The notes beneath the pieces are model-generated. The model was not told the DNA's origin, did no database searches, and saw nothing but the letters and a program-made list of their open reading frames with translations. Source: Candidatus Epulonipiscium sp. (GTDB lineage: Bacteria; Bacillota; Clostridia; Lachnospirales; Defluviitaleaceae). Taken from it: 64,000 nucleotides of DNA. Positions within the stretch are counted from its first letter, which is position 1. Every line of letters starts with the position of its first letter. Shown one piece after another: positions 11,596 to 19,881 of the stretch. The translations under genes were made by a program, and so were the position numbers. Location: NCBI GenBank assembly GCA_012519205.1, contig JAAYQR010000026.1:86960-150959 (forward strand), read 5' to 3'.

Positions 11596-14055
11596 ATGAT
11601 TGAAATGACTTTAAACGGACAATGGTTAATGAAAAAAGTTGATGATAGCAAATGGATGGGGGGCGAAGTACCCGGCTCCGTTTATAAAGATTTTTTAGAT
11701 AATGGTATAATACCTGACCCCTATTACAGAGATAATGAAGAAAGCATTATGAAGCTTTCTGATTATGACTATGAATATAAGAGAAATTTCAAGATTGATT
11801 GCGATATGCTCTCTTATGATAAAGTTTATTTATCCTGTGATGGTATTGATACTCTAAGTACCGTGGAGATTAATGGTAAAGAGGTATTAAAGACAGATAA
11901 TATGCATAGTCAATATGAAATAGAGATAAAAGATTTTTTGATAGTAGGTGAAAATGAAATAAGGGTGGTTATATATTCTCCAACAAAATATATAAAGTTA
12001 AAAAACAAAGAACAGTTCCTGTGGAATACGTCAGATGCTCTAAAAGGCATCGGACATATCAGGAAAGCCCATTATATGTTTGGATGGGATTGGGGACCAA
12101 AGCTTCCTGATATGGGAATTTGGAGAGATATTAGCCTTAAGGCATATTCCAAAAAAAGAATAAAAGATATATATATAACCCAACACCATAAGAAAGAAAA
12201 AGTAATATTAGATTTGGATATTTCATGTGAAAACTGGGAAAACAATTTTAATGACATTACTATACAAGTTACTTCTCCTGATGGAGAAAGCATAGAATTT
12301 AAAAAAGAAAATATGAGTAATAAAGATAAGATACAGATAGATATTTTAGACCCTAAATTATGGTGGCCTAATGGATATGGGGAGCAGCCACTATACAAAA
12401 TCGAGGTAATCTTAAAAGAAAATGCAAGAATCCTAGACAAAAGATTCTTAAGAATTGGTCTTAGAACCCTAACCATTAAGCAGGAAAAGGACAAATGGGG
12501 TGAAAGTTTTGCCTTTGAAATTAATGGGATAATGATATTTTCTAAAGGGGCAAATTATATCCCAGAGGATAATATCCTTGGGCGATGCAATAAAGAAAGA
12601 ACAAAAATGCTCATAGAAGACTGCATTGATGCAAATTTTAATACCATAAGGGTATGGGGTGGAGGAATATATCCAGAAGATTACTTTTATGATTTATGTG
12701 ATAAATATGGTCTAATTGTATGGCAGGATTTTATGTATGCTTGCACAGTTTATGATTTGAACGGGGATTTTAAGAAAAGTATAGAAAAAGAGACTATAGA
12801 TAATGTAAAGCGGATTAGGCATCATGCTTGTTTAGGATTATGGTGTGGGAATAATGAAATGGAATCCGCTTGGGTGGAATGGAATTTTCCTAAAACCCCA
12901 AAATTAAAATGTGATTACATTAAGCAGTTTGAGGTATTGATTTTCGATATAGTAAACGAATATGACCCTAATACCTTTTATTGGCCTTCATCTCCATCTT
13001 CAGGGGGGAATTTTGATAATCCTAGTTCGGAAGCAAAAGGAGATATGCACTATTGGGGGGTATGGCATAGCAGGGAACCTTTTACGGCATTTAGGAAGCA
13101 TTACCCTAGATTTATGTCTGAATTCGGTATCCAGTCCTTTCCGGGAATTAAGACTATAGAAAGTTTCACACTACCGAAAGATAGGAATATTTTTTTCTAT
13201 GTAATGGAATCCCATCAGAAAAATCCTACAGGAAATGAAAAGATATTTTATTACATAGCACAAAACTTTAAATATCCCAAAGACTTTGAATCCGTTTCTT
13301 ATACTTCCCAATTGGTTCAGGCTGAAGGAATAAAATATGGGGTGGAACATTGGAGAAGGAATAAGGGAAGGTGTATGGGGGCTATTTATTGGCAGCTTAA
13401 TGATTGTTGGCCTGTAGCTTCTTGGTCTAGCATCGATTACTATGGTAGATGGAAGGCCCTACATTACTATGCAAAGAGATTTTTTAATCCCGTGCTGATA
13501 TCTGCGAAAGAAGAGGGTACCTTAGTAAAGCTTCATATTGTAAATGATAGGTTAGAGGATATTAAAGGAAAAATCAATTGGAAATTAAGGGATAATAGAT
13601 TCAACATTTTAGAAGAAGGAATAAGGTCTGTGGAAATCCCTAGGAATAGTACGGGTATGTATGAAGAATTGGATTTTAGAAAGAGTTTAAGTAACTTTAA
13701 TCAAAAATCAAAAACATATTTAGAGTATGAATTAATCATTGATAGAAAAATAGAAAATGCAGGAACCTTTTTATTTGTTCCGCCAAAGCACTTTGAATTA
13801 TTAGATCCTGCCATCAAATGGGATATAGAAGAAACTACAGATGAATTTATTTTTAGTATATATTCTATAGCTTTTGCAAAGGCTGTAGAGATTGATACTA
13901 AGGAAATAGATATAAAAGTAGAGGATAATTATTTTGATATATCTAGTGGTAAGGTTTACAAGGTAATTTTACAAAAGAAAGACATTTCAAAACCGATATC
14001 CATGAAAGAATTAAGAAATAAAATAACGATAAAAAGCTTATTTGATACATTTTGA
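11596..14055 (+). CDS. Beta-mannosidase, glycoside hydrolase family 2
   Basis: 819 residues, typical of GH2 beta-mannosidases. The N-terminal jelly-roll and Ig-like domains precede the TIM barrel. Acid/base Glu421 lies in WCGNNEME and nucleophile Glu509 in RFMSEFGIQSFP; NTIRVWGGGIYP is also typical. No signal peptide, so it acts inside the cell on imported manno-oligosaccharides or other beta-mannosides, releasing mannose from the non-reducing end. The start follows GGGGGGAAAATT. It lies 30 bases after the epimerase-phosphorylase gene in the same operon. No transporter or mannanase is in the window. Confidence 0.93.
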   Translation: MIEMTLNGQWLMKKVDDSKWMGGEVPGSVYKDFLDNGIIPDPYYRDNEESIMKLSDYDYEYKRNFKIDCDMLSYDKVYLSCDGIDTLSTVEINGKEVLKTDNMHSQYEIEIKDFLIVGENEIRVVIYSPTKYIKLKNKEQFLWNTSDALKGIGHIRKAHYMFGWDWGPKLPDMGIWRDISLKAYSKKRIKDIYITQHHKKEKVILDLDISCENWENNFNDITIQVTSPDGESIEFKKENMSNKDKIQIDILDPKLWWPNGYGEQPLYKIEVILKENARILDKRFLRIGLRTLTIKQEKDKWGESFAFEINGIMIFSKGANYIPEDNILGRCNKERTKMLIEDCIDANFNTIRVWGGGIYPEDYFYDLCDKYGLIVWQDFMYACTVYDLNGDFKKSIEKETIDNVKRIRHHACLGLWCGNNEMESAWVEWNFPKTPKLKCDYIKQFEVLIFDIVNEYDPNTFYWPSSPSSGGNFDNPSSEAKGDMHYWGVWHSREPFTAFRKHYPRFMSEFGIQSFPGIKTIESFTLPKDRNIFFYVMESHQKNPTGNEKIFYYIAQNFKYPKDFESVSYTSQLVQAEGIKYGVEHWRRNKGRCMGAIYWQLNDCWPVASWSSIDYYGRWKALHYYAKRFFNPVLISAKEEGTLVKLHIVNDRLEDIKGKINWKLRDNRFNILEEGIRSVEIPRNSTGMYEELDFRKSLSNFNQKSKTYLEYELIIDRKIENAGTFLFVPPKHFELLDPAIKWDIEETTDEFIFSIYSIAFAKAVEIDTKEIDIKVEDNYFDISSGKVYKVILQKKDISKPISMKELRNKITIKSLFDTF

Positions 14056-14081
14056 TAAATATCTTCCCTCATTTTAAAACG

Positions 14082-14118
14082 CAAAAGAGCCCCATCTATG
14101 ATGCGGGCTCTTTTGTGT
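14082..14118. terminator. Bidirectional terminator between convergent genes
   Basis: 11-bp stem CAAAAGAGCCC / GGGCTCTTTTG with a T tail forward and A/T flanks for the reverse strand. The stop codon of the opposing diguanylate cyclase gene lies in the loop. Confidence 0.9.
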
Positions 14119-15166
14119 TATATATTTTCAAAGGAAGGTTCACCCTGTTTCTTCCAAATTTTTTAGCCTTATAAAGGGCATCATCGGCAGATTTTATAAG
14201 GTCGCCTTTATTTTTTGCTGTATCGGGATAAACGGATATTCCTATGGAAACAGTAATATTAACAGGGGGGCCAATGTCGATATCAAAAGGATTTTCTTGA
14301 ACAGCTATACGAATTTTTTCCGCCATATCATAGGTTTTAGACATGGAAGAATTAAAAAGTAAAATGCAAAATTCTTCTCCGCCTATTCTAAAGACATTTT
14401 GGGGGGAACAGTTATTTTTTAATATAGATGCAAATTGTTTTAATATTTTGTCCCCAGCAGGATGACCATAGGTATCGTTTATATGTTTGAAATAATCAAT
14501 ATCCAGCATTATAAGAGAGAGTTTTGCATTTTCTTTAGAAACAGATGAAAATGCCTTTGAAAATTTCAGGTGAAATTGTCTAGTATTATTAATCCCTGTT
14601 AAAAAATCTTGGGTGGCTTGGGTTTTAAGATGAAAAAACAAATGATAGTTTTTCCTTATTATATTTAGAAGAATATATATATAAGAACTTAGTAATATAC
14701 AAATGATAATAAAAAGATATAAGGGAGGGGATATGGATTTCGAATAAATAAAAAATGTTATAAAACAAGAAACATTTAAAAATATCCACTTTTTTAATAG
14801 AGAGAAAGGAAGTCTACCGATAATTGTGCAGAAAGCTATAATAAGTATACTTATTATAGCTTCTTCAAAGGAAGGGGTGGAAATAAAACGAAATCCAAGA
14901 AGTATAACTCCCCCTATTAAAGAAGAAATATAGCCACCTAATAGGCTTAAGGGGGAAAGAATCGTCCATAAAATGCCTAAGTACAATAAGGAATTTGCAG
15001 GGAAATTAGGATAAAAAAGCAAGAATATTCCGGTAAATCCTCCTACTAGGCCGAGAGTTTGTTTTTTATATTCATTTTCCTTAAACCAATAATCCTTAAA
15101 TAAAATACTGCCAAGGGTTACAACAGAAGTAACCAAAAGTAGTTTACTTAAAATTTCATAGGGCAT
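14096..15166 (-). CDS. Membrane-bound diguanylate cyclase (GGDEF)
   Basis: 356 residues. About five to six N-terminal transmembrane helices (residues 5-170) form a sensory membrane domain resembling 5TM types. A GGDEF domain follows with the active-site motif IGGEEF at about 261-266, plus LDIDYFKHINDTYGH and DDALYKAK. The RxxD inhibitory site upstream of the active motif is absent (SPQN-like sequence there), so product inhibition through it is not expected. It should make cyclic di-GMP at the membrane. Start ATG after GAAGGAATTCAT. Monocistronic, convergent with the mannoside operon. Confidence 0.9.
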   Translation of the reverse strand: MPYEILSKLLLVTSVVTLGSILFKDYWFKENEYKKQTLGLVGGFTGIFLLFYPNFPANSLLYLGILWTILSPLSLLGGYISSLIGGVILLGFRFISTPSFEEAIISILIIAFCTIIGRLPFSLLKKWIFLNVSCFITFFIYSKSISPPLYLFIIICILLSSYIYILLNIIRKNYHLFFHLKTQATQDFLTGINNTRQFHLKFSKAFSSVSKENAKLSLIMLDIDYFKHINDTYGHPAGDKILKQFASILKNNCSPQNVFRIGGEEFCILLFNSSMSKTYDMAEKIRIAVQENPFDIDIGPPVNITVSIGISVYPDTAKNKGDLIKSADDALYKAKKFGRNRVNLPLKIYNTKEPAS

Positions 15167-15317
15167 ATGAATTCCTTCTTTTTCATAATTTAGAATTATA
15201 GCTGTATAATACTATTATAAGTATTTTCACATAAAATACAAATAGAAATGGTTCGAAATTACTACAAAGATATAATATTATCGGATTAGCATGAAGGTTT
15301 TAGATATTTATTCCTAC

Positions 15318-15346
15318 TGGACAAGTGGTAGATTCTATGTTAAAAT
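15318..15346 (+). promoter_or_regulatory. Promoter of the tRNA-Gln/tRNA-Leu unit
   Basis: TGGACA, 17 bases, TAAAAT, about 30 bases before tRNA-Gln. The remaining intergenic DNA from 15167 shows nothing else I can identify. Confidence 0.55.
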
Positions 15347-15376
15347 AAGTTGTTGTTTGGACAAGTAAATAAGTGA

Positions 15377-15448
15377 TGGGTAGTTGCCAAGCGGTAAGGC
15401 TCAGGATTCTGACTCCTGCATGCGAAGGTTCGAATCCTTCCTACCCAG
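15377..15448 (+). tRNA. tRNA-Gln (anticodon CTG)
   Basis: Acceptor TGGGTAG / CTACCCA with discriminator G, D arm GCCAAGCGGTAAGGC, anticodon arm CAGGA-TTCTGAC-TCCTG, T arm GGTTCGAATCC. The CCA end is not encoded. 72 nt. Confidence 0.95.
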
Positions 15449-15457
15449 TCATCGCGA

Positions 15458-15541
15458 GCGGGTGTGGCGGAATAGGCAGACGCAGCAGACTCAAAATCTG
15501 CCGGTGGCAACACCGTGGGGGTTCGACTCCCTTCATCCGCA
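15458..15541 (+). tRNA. tRNA-Leu (anticodon CAA)
   Basis: 84 nt with a long variable arm, a class II tRNA. Acceptor GCGGGTG / CATCCGC, anticodon arm GCAGA-CTCAAAA-TCTGC, T arm GGGTTCGACTCCC. The CCA end is not encoded. Its 3' end seems to have served as an island integration site. Confidence 0.95.
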
Positions 15542-15547
15542 TTAAAT

Positions 15548-15576
15548 AAAGTAGAGTACATATGTACTCCACTTTT
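15548..15576 (+). terminator. Terminator after tRNA-Leu, partly duplicated at 21244-21269
   Basis: Stem AAAGTAGAGTAC / GTACTCCACTTT with one mismatch, then T. A diverged copy lies at the far end of the island. Bases 15577-15715 hold no gene I can recognise. Confidence 0.75.
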
Positions 15577-15715
15577 GCGTTGGTTGCCAAGATTGTTCTA
15601 TAGGCTTTACGGCTATTCTAATGCATTTTTACCCTATAATATCTTTTAGAGAGCAATAGATAGCAACCTTTATGACCATCTTAAAGTTTACCCCCAAATA
15701 AAGCCAAGAAAAATT

Positions 15716-16318
15716 TTAATTGTATTTTCCTTTTATCTCTAAAAAGCATTCTGGTATCTCTTCGTTTATTAGATACATCATATGAGCCAGTTGGTTACTT
15801 GCCTCTTGGTTTTCTGCCTTATTATAATCAATGCTCGCTTGAAGTTCGTCGATGTAGGGGATGACATCTCTTTTAGAGGGCTCAAATTGCTCTAAGGATT
15901 TAGCCAATATTTTACCGTCTACGCCCCAAGTTTTTGCAAAATTGGCTGTTTCCTTTTTGACCCTTGCTCGTTTCCAATTTTCAAAGTCTTGGTCAAAATC
16001 CAATTCCGCTCTTATATGCCCGGTCAATAGTTCAGTTTCCACAAACTCTTTAAGCAGTTTAGCCTGTTCCGCCTGACCCATATCACTTAGTTCCTGTATT
16101 TCTTCATAAATTAGCCTAAGAGTTTCATCGTCTACGGTTTTAAAACCCTTCTCGTTCTTTATTCTAGAGCCTATAAGGCTTAATATATGCTCATCCATTT
16201 TAAATCGCTCGTTCTGCCACACATATTCATAGTACTGCATAACAGTCCCCAGTTGTTTAGAAGTATCCACAAAACATAAAATAAAATACTCCTTTGCTTT
16301 GGCATCAGATTTTAGACT
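15716..16318 (-). pseudogene. hsdR: Type I restriction enzyme HsdR, C-terminal fragment
   Basis: From the ATG at 16270, 184 residues match the C-terminal part of EcoR124-type HsdR (VMQYYEYVWQNERF and the acidic/lysine-rich tail). The frame is open further upstream to about 16318 (ESLKSDAKAKEYFILCFVDTSK), showing the ATG is internal and not a true start. The motor-domain centre that should precede it is missing. It follows the helicase fragment on the same strand after a deletion that I estimate at several hundred codons. Non-functional remnant. Confidence 0.8.
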
Positions 16319-16640
16319 TTCCCATTGCTACTATATCCTCAAAATATGCTTCTTTGCCTTCCATAAGCTCTTTGACTAAATTGTTAAGTTTAAAGGTTGT
16401 GGTTACTATGATGCCTCTCTTTGGTGATATTAGTTGCTTCTTTAGCTGGTAGGTATGTTTAGTATCATCAACTGATACGGCTTCATAGGCGGAGTAAGCT
16501 TTAAAGTTTTCACTAGTACTTTTATCCAGTTCATTTCTGTCTACTAGGAAGATAACCTTATCAAAACCACCACGGGTAGAGAGAAAGAGGGCGGTCTTAA
16601 AGCTGGTAATTGTCTTGCCCGAACCTGTGGCAGAATAAGT
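16305..16640 (-). pseudogene. hsdR: HsdR helicase fragment starting at the P-loop
   Basis: Reading leftwards, the sequence resumes HsdR exactly at Walker A: ATGSGKTITSFKTALFL, then KVIFLVDRNELDKST and IIVTTTFKLNNLVKEL. It ends by frame break near 16310 (AMGKSKI stop). The codons just upstream (YSCTYS, to 16661) are not HsdR and come from the inserted unit. The matching upstream HsdR part, ending GGYVWHTT, lies 3.2 kb away at 19882. The P-loop itself is intact in sequence but detached from the nuclease domain. Confidence 0.85.
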
Positions 16641-16701
16641 ACAGCTGTAAATGATAAACAAGGATTTACACCTATAGCACTATTATTATCTTAATAAAAT
16701 C

Positions 16702-17703
16702 CTATTTTTTATCTTCTACACTTTGCAACTTAGTTTCCATATCCTCCAAGGCCTTGATATAATCCTTTTCTACTTTTGAAATATCATCGATGTATAGTTC
16801 CTTATATTTTTTATATTCTTCCTTTGCCTTAAGCTCAGCTGTTTTAGCACTAATCTTTCCAGCATGAGTTAGAATTTCATGCTTGGACAGTTTAAGAAAT
16901 CCATCCAAGGTCTCAATCCAATCTAACATATACATAGGTATTCTTCTTCTTGCTTGCATTTCAGCAAATTCAAGATAAGCAGAAACTATGCTATTTAGTG
17001 CAGATAATTCCTCTTCTGTACAATAGTTTTTTGCAACTAATGCATCCGCTTGTCTTGGTTGTTCTCCTTTAAAACTTAGCATTCCCATATAAGGCTTGTC
17101 TGCATCTGCTGAGTAATATATCTTTTCTGCAGCAGTTTGCCCATGAGCTGCCCAATGCATTTTGTTCTGTACTGTTTTAAAAAACAAAGTTGATTCACCA
17201 GTTTTAGGGTTATAGTCAACACTTGTTGCATAAATATCAAGTATTTTTCTCCAGAATACCTTTTCTGATGAACGTATATCTCGAATACGTTCTAACAACT
17301 CATTAAAATAGATTCCGCCACCATTATTTTTAAGAAGATCATCATTTAGGGCAAACCCTTTTTTCATATATTCCTTTAAAACATTGCTGGCCCAAATTCT
17401 AAACTGTGTACCTCGCAGAGATTTCACACGATAACCCACAGAAATAATAACATCCAAGTTATAATAGTCTACTTGGTATGTTTTTCCATCGGTTGCAGTT
17501 GTTGCAAAATTTGCAACAACTGAATCTCTTATCAGCTCACCCTCATTAAATATATTTTTTATATGCCTCGAGATAGTAGATTTATCACGCTGAAATAATT
17601 CAGCCATCTGATCTATAGAAAGCCAAACCGTATCATCCTCAAAAGTCGTTTCTATTTTAGTCAAACCGTCTTCTGTTTGGTACATTATAATTTCAGAGCT
17701 CAT
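16702..17703 (-). CDS. RhuM-family protein
   Basis: 333 residues. It matches the 'virulence RhuM family' by its N-terminal winged-helix-like region (WLSIDQMAELFQRDKSTISRHIKNI), NLDVIISVGYRVKS and FRIWASNVLKEYMKKGFALND. The C-terminal third is charged and helical. The function is unknown; such genes are common in type I restriction loci and mobile DNA. Two ATGs compete: 17709 is one base after GGAG, while 17703 is seven bases away and is preferred. It lies inside the segment that interrupts hsdR, on the same strand, and appears intact. Confidence 0.8.
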   Translation of the reverse strand: MSSEIIMYQTEDGLTKIETTFEDDTVWLSIDQMAELFQRDKSTISRHIKNIFNEGELIRDSVVANFATTATDGKTYQVDYYNLDVIISVGYRVKSLRGTQFRIWASNVLKEYMKKGFALNDDLLKNNGGGIYFNELLERIRDIRSSEKVFWRKILDIYATSVDYNPKTGESTLFFKTVQNKMHWAAHGQTAAEKIYYSADADKPYMGMLSFKGEQPRQADALVAKNYCTEEELSALNSIVSAYLEFAEMQARRRIPMYMLDWIETLDGFLKLSKHEILTHAGKISAKTAELKAKEEYKKYKELYIDDISKVEKDYIKALEDMETKLQSVEDKK

Positions 17704-17731
17704 ATTCATACTCCTTACATGATTTTATTTT

Positions 17732-18157
17732 TTATTTCAATGGTTCAATATAAGAAAGGAAGTCCACTAATCCTTTTTTTAGTTCATAGACCCCAATATA
17801 AGGCTGCTCTATATACCACATTGAATTTTTATTATAAATAAATATTCTATATACCCAATCCTCACTCATTGTATTGAGGTTAAGAGTATAGTAATCTCTT
17901 ACCATGGGCCTATCATGTACTGTCATTATTCTTGTAGGTTTCGCACCTGATAGAATGTTTAATATTTCTGTAATTTCTTCATTATTTGTATACTTTACTA
18001 GAAGATTATCCTTATCTATTTCTACAACATTAACCTCATTTGCTAGGGGTAATTTTATAGGTTTGGCTAAAGGAAAAGTATTTATATAAATCACTGATAC
18101 ACTAATAATTATAATAAAAATAACAACTATACCAATACGTATTATTCTTTTCTTCAA
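17732..18157 (-). CDS. DUF5301-like membrane-anchored protein
   Basis: 141 residues. An N-terminal hydrophobic segment (about 5-25) acts as a membrane anchor or uncleaved signal, followed by a small extracytoplasmic domain. SGAKPTRIMTVHDRP and YIEQPYIGVYEL resemble the DUF5301 family of Firmicutes. Function unknown. Intact, 29 bases upstream of rhuM in reading direction, inside the larger unit inserted in hsdR. Confidence 0.6.
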   Translation of the reverse strand: MKKRIIRIGIVVIFIIIISVSVIYINTFPLAKPIKLPLANEVNVVEIDKDNLLVKYTNNEEITEILNILSGAKPTRIMTVHDRPMVRDYYTLNLNTMSEDWVYRIFIYNKNSMWYIEQPYIGVYELKKGLVDFLSYIEPLK

Positions 18158-18285
18158 ATTCTTCTCTCCTAACTTTTCGATTAAGGAACCTGGTACTTTA
18201 CAAAAAGTTTTTAATTAGAACTACCCTTCTTTGATTTCCTTGTCCGAATAATCAACCAGAGTTTTCCTACATTTCTTACAAAACC

Positions 18286-18768
18286 TTACATAATAGTTGG
18301 ATCCGCCGCATACCATGTTTGAACTTCATTTGCTTCATTACGTCCCTTTATCCAAGCTACTCCAAAAATAAGTTTTTGTGATTTTGTGGTTGGAAGTATG
18401 TGATATCCCAAACCATTGTGAAGGTTAACGCTATCGTAATCATAACTACTAATCCTTTTACCATCTACGTAGATAGTATCAGCTGCAATTCCAATGGATA
18501 ATTTAATGTCATCTTGATAAAAAGCTTTACATTCCAGCCCTTCTCCTGACTCATCATAAGATTCAATACTACTAAAATCAATTCCTTCCAAGGTACAATA
18601 AATTAGTTGAGGAAACATATCATTTTCATATTCTACAATTATCTTATATCTACCATCGATATCTGGAAATATATTTGAATTGCAATCAAGTTTAACTATC
18701 TTATATTTTATTTTGTTAGCATTATTATATATAGCTACAACTCCTAATGGTGTTATTAGTTTTTCCAT
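18286..18768 (-). CDS. Hypothetical protein
   Basis: 160 residues, no membrane segment or signal and no motif that I recognise. Tyr/Asp/Ile-rich composition suggests a beta-rich globular fold. It is read in the same direction as DUF5301 and rhuM within the unit inserted in hsdR. ATG with AGGTGATT upstream. Bases 18158-18285 contain no other gene. Confidence 0.5.
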   Translation of the reverse strand: MEKLITPLGVVAIYNNANKIKYKIVKLDCNSNIFPDIDGRYKIIVEYENDMFPQLIYCTLEGIDFSSIESYDESGEGLECKAFYQDDIKLSIGIAADTIYVDGKRISSYDYDSVNLHNGLGYHILPTTKSQKLIFGVAWIKGRNEANEVQTWYAADPTIM

Positions 18769-18962
18769 TTAATCACCTAACCTTTAGTTCATGGATATTT
18801 GCTACATATTTATCTACATATACGCAACTGATTACCATTTCAAATATATTTATACTATATAATCTTAAATGATTAAAGAACAAGCTCCTACCTCATGCAC
18901 TACTTACAACAATTATACCTAATTCCTCTAAGCAATGCATGGATTATTTTCAATAAAAGCCT

Positions 18963-19014
18963 CTGAAGCCCTTGATATTAAAGCATCTATGCACTCTGTC
19001 ACTATTATGACACG
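18963..19014. repeat. 52-bp direct repeat, copy A (end of the larger unit)
   Basis: Identical to 19830-19881 at 48 of 52 positions; all four differences are transitions. It contains GCATCTATGC and TGTCACTATTATGACA dyads. It marks the right end of the rhuM unit. Bases 18769-18962 show no gene. Confidence 0.85.
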
Positions 19015-19028
19015 AGCCCCGGTGGCAA

Positions 19029-19062
19029 AATAAGAGCTAGATTAAACAATCTAGCTCTTATT
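19029..19062 (-). terminator. Terminator of the XRE gene
   Basis: Perfect 15-bp stem AATAAGAGCTAGATT / AATCTAGCTCTTATT with a 4-base loop. On the minus strand it is followed by TTTTG, downstream of the regulator gene. Confidence 0.85.
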
Positions 19063-19090
19063 GGAAGTATTGTATCTATTGGTTATTTTT

Positions 19091-19597
19091 CTATTTGGAT
19101 TTAAGAACTCTTTTCTTAAATGAGCTGAATTTTGAAATATATTTACTGGTATATAATAGAGCAATTATAAGCATTCCAAAAGCTAACCCCAAGCAAAAAT
19201 CTGCAATATTTTTAGTAATACCAAGTCCAACTAAATCAGTATATTCCAAAATCATAAAAACAATAAAACTCACTACACCAATCCAGGAAAAAACATGTAA
19301 TTTCCTCATCAGTTTTATTTTTTCATCATTAGTAAAATCAGCAACTTTCAATACAGTTTCTTTTAATTCTTCATTCATTTTTTCACTTCTCCTTTCCCCA
19401 TCTAATAATTCTTCGAGATCCACATTATAATAATCTGCCAATTCAATAATTATGCATATATCTGGCAAGTTTGAGCCGGTTTCCCATCTGGATACGGTTC
19501 TATTGGATACACACATAATTTCTGCTAATTGTTCTTGGGTAATACTTTTCTCTCTACGAAGTTCTTTCATAAATTCGCCTATCTTCTTTTGATTCAT
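19091..19597 (-). CDS. XRE-family regulator with C-terminal membrane segments
   Basis: 168 residues. A Cro/CI-type helix-turn-helix fills residues 1-65 (ITQEQLAEIMCVSNRTVSRWE). A charged linker follows, then two hydrophobic helices (about 103-122 and 133-150), giving a membrane-tethered DNA-binding protein. It is the only gene of the smaller unit inserted in hsdR, bracketed by the 52-bp repeats. Target unknown. The start follows AAAGGAGGAAAAATT. Confidence 0.85.
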   Translation of the reverse strand: MNQKKIGEFMKELRREKSITQEQLAEIMCVSNRTVSRWETGSNLPDICIIIELADYYNVDLEELLDGERRSEKMNEELKETVLKVADFTNDEKIKLMRKLHVFSWIGVVSFIVFMILEYTDLVGLGITKNIADFCLGLAFGMLIIALLYTSKYISKFSSFKKRVLKSK

Positions 19598-19829
19598 TAA
19601 TTTTTCCTCCTTTCTTTTTTAGGCTAAGGGAAATAAGTGAGATTTAACAGGACATAGATAAGGAAATAGCTTGTATTTCATAACTGGACACAAGATGTCT
19701 AGCTATTTTATTTGTACCAGTTCCATATGCTTCTATCGGTATCTGCCAGTTAGCATATGATATTACAAGTTTCTTAATCTTTGCTTTTGTAATTCTATGC
19801 AAAACCAAGTTAACTTTTAATAATAGTTC
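19598..19829. other. Spacer with a possible gene remnant
   Basis: No intact gene. On the minus strand a startless frame of about 55 codons (including ANWQIPIEAYGTGTNKIARH) runs through 19650-19820 and looks protein-like, but I cannot assign it. Confidence 0.3.
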
Positions 19830-19881
19830 CTGAAGCCCTTGATACTAAAGCATTTATGCACCCTATCACTATTATGACACG
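19830..19881. repeat. 52-bp direct repeat, copy B (end of the smaller unit)
   Basis: Near-identical to 18963-19014. It directly abuts the HsdR codons GGYVWHTT, so it is the right boundary of the insertion in hsdR. Confidence 0.85.

Noticed and set aside
12962..13159. Plus-strand frame inside the beta-mannosidase gene
   Set aside because: It overlaps the catalytic core of GH2 in another frame; no ribosome site or known motif.
15340..15561. 73-codon open frame on the minus strand
   Set aside because: It lies across both tRNA genes on the opposite strand; such frames are translation artefacts of tRNA sequence.
16629..19881. Intein or group II intron in the hsdR P-loop
   Set aside because: The inserted DNA has its own starts, stops and terminators, no intein splice residues, no GUGYG intron start and no reverse transcriptase.
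18963..19881. Integron cassette array with attC sites
   Set aside because: The 52-bp repeat lacks paired RYYYAAC / GTTRRRY core sites and lies on the 5' side of the genes in reading direction; no integrase is present.
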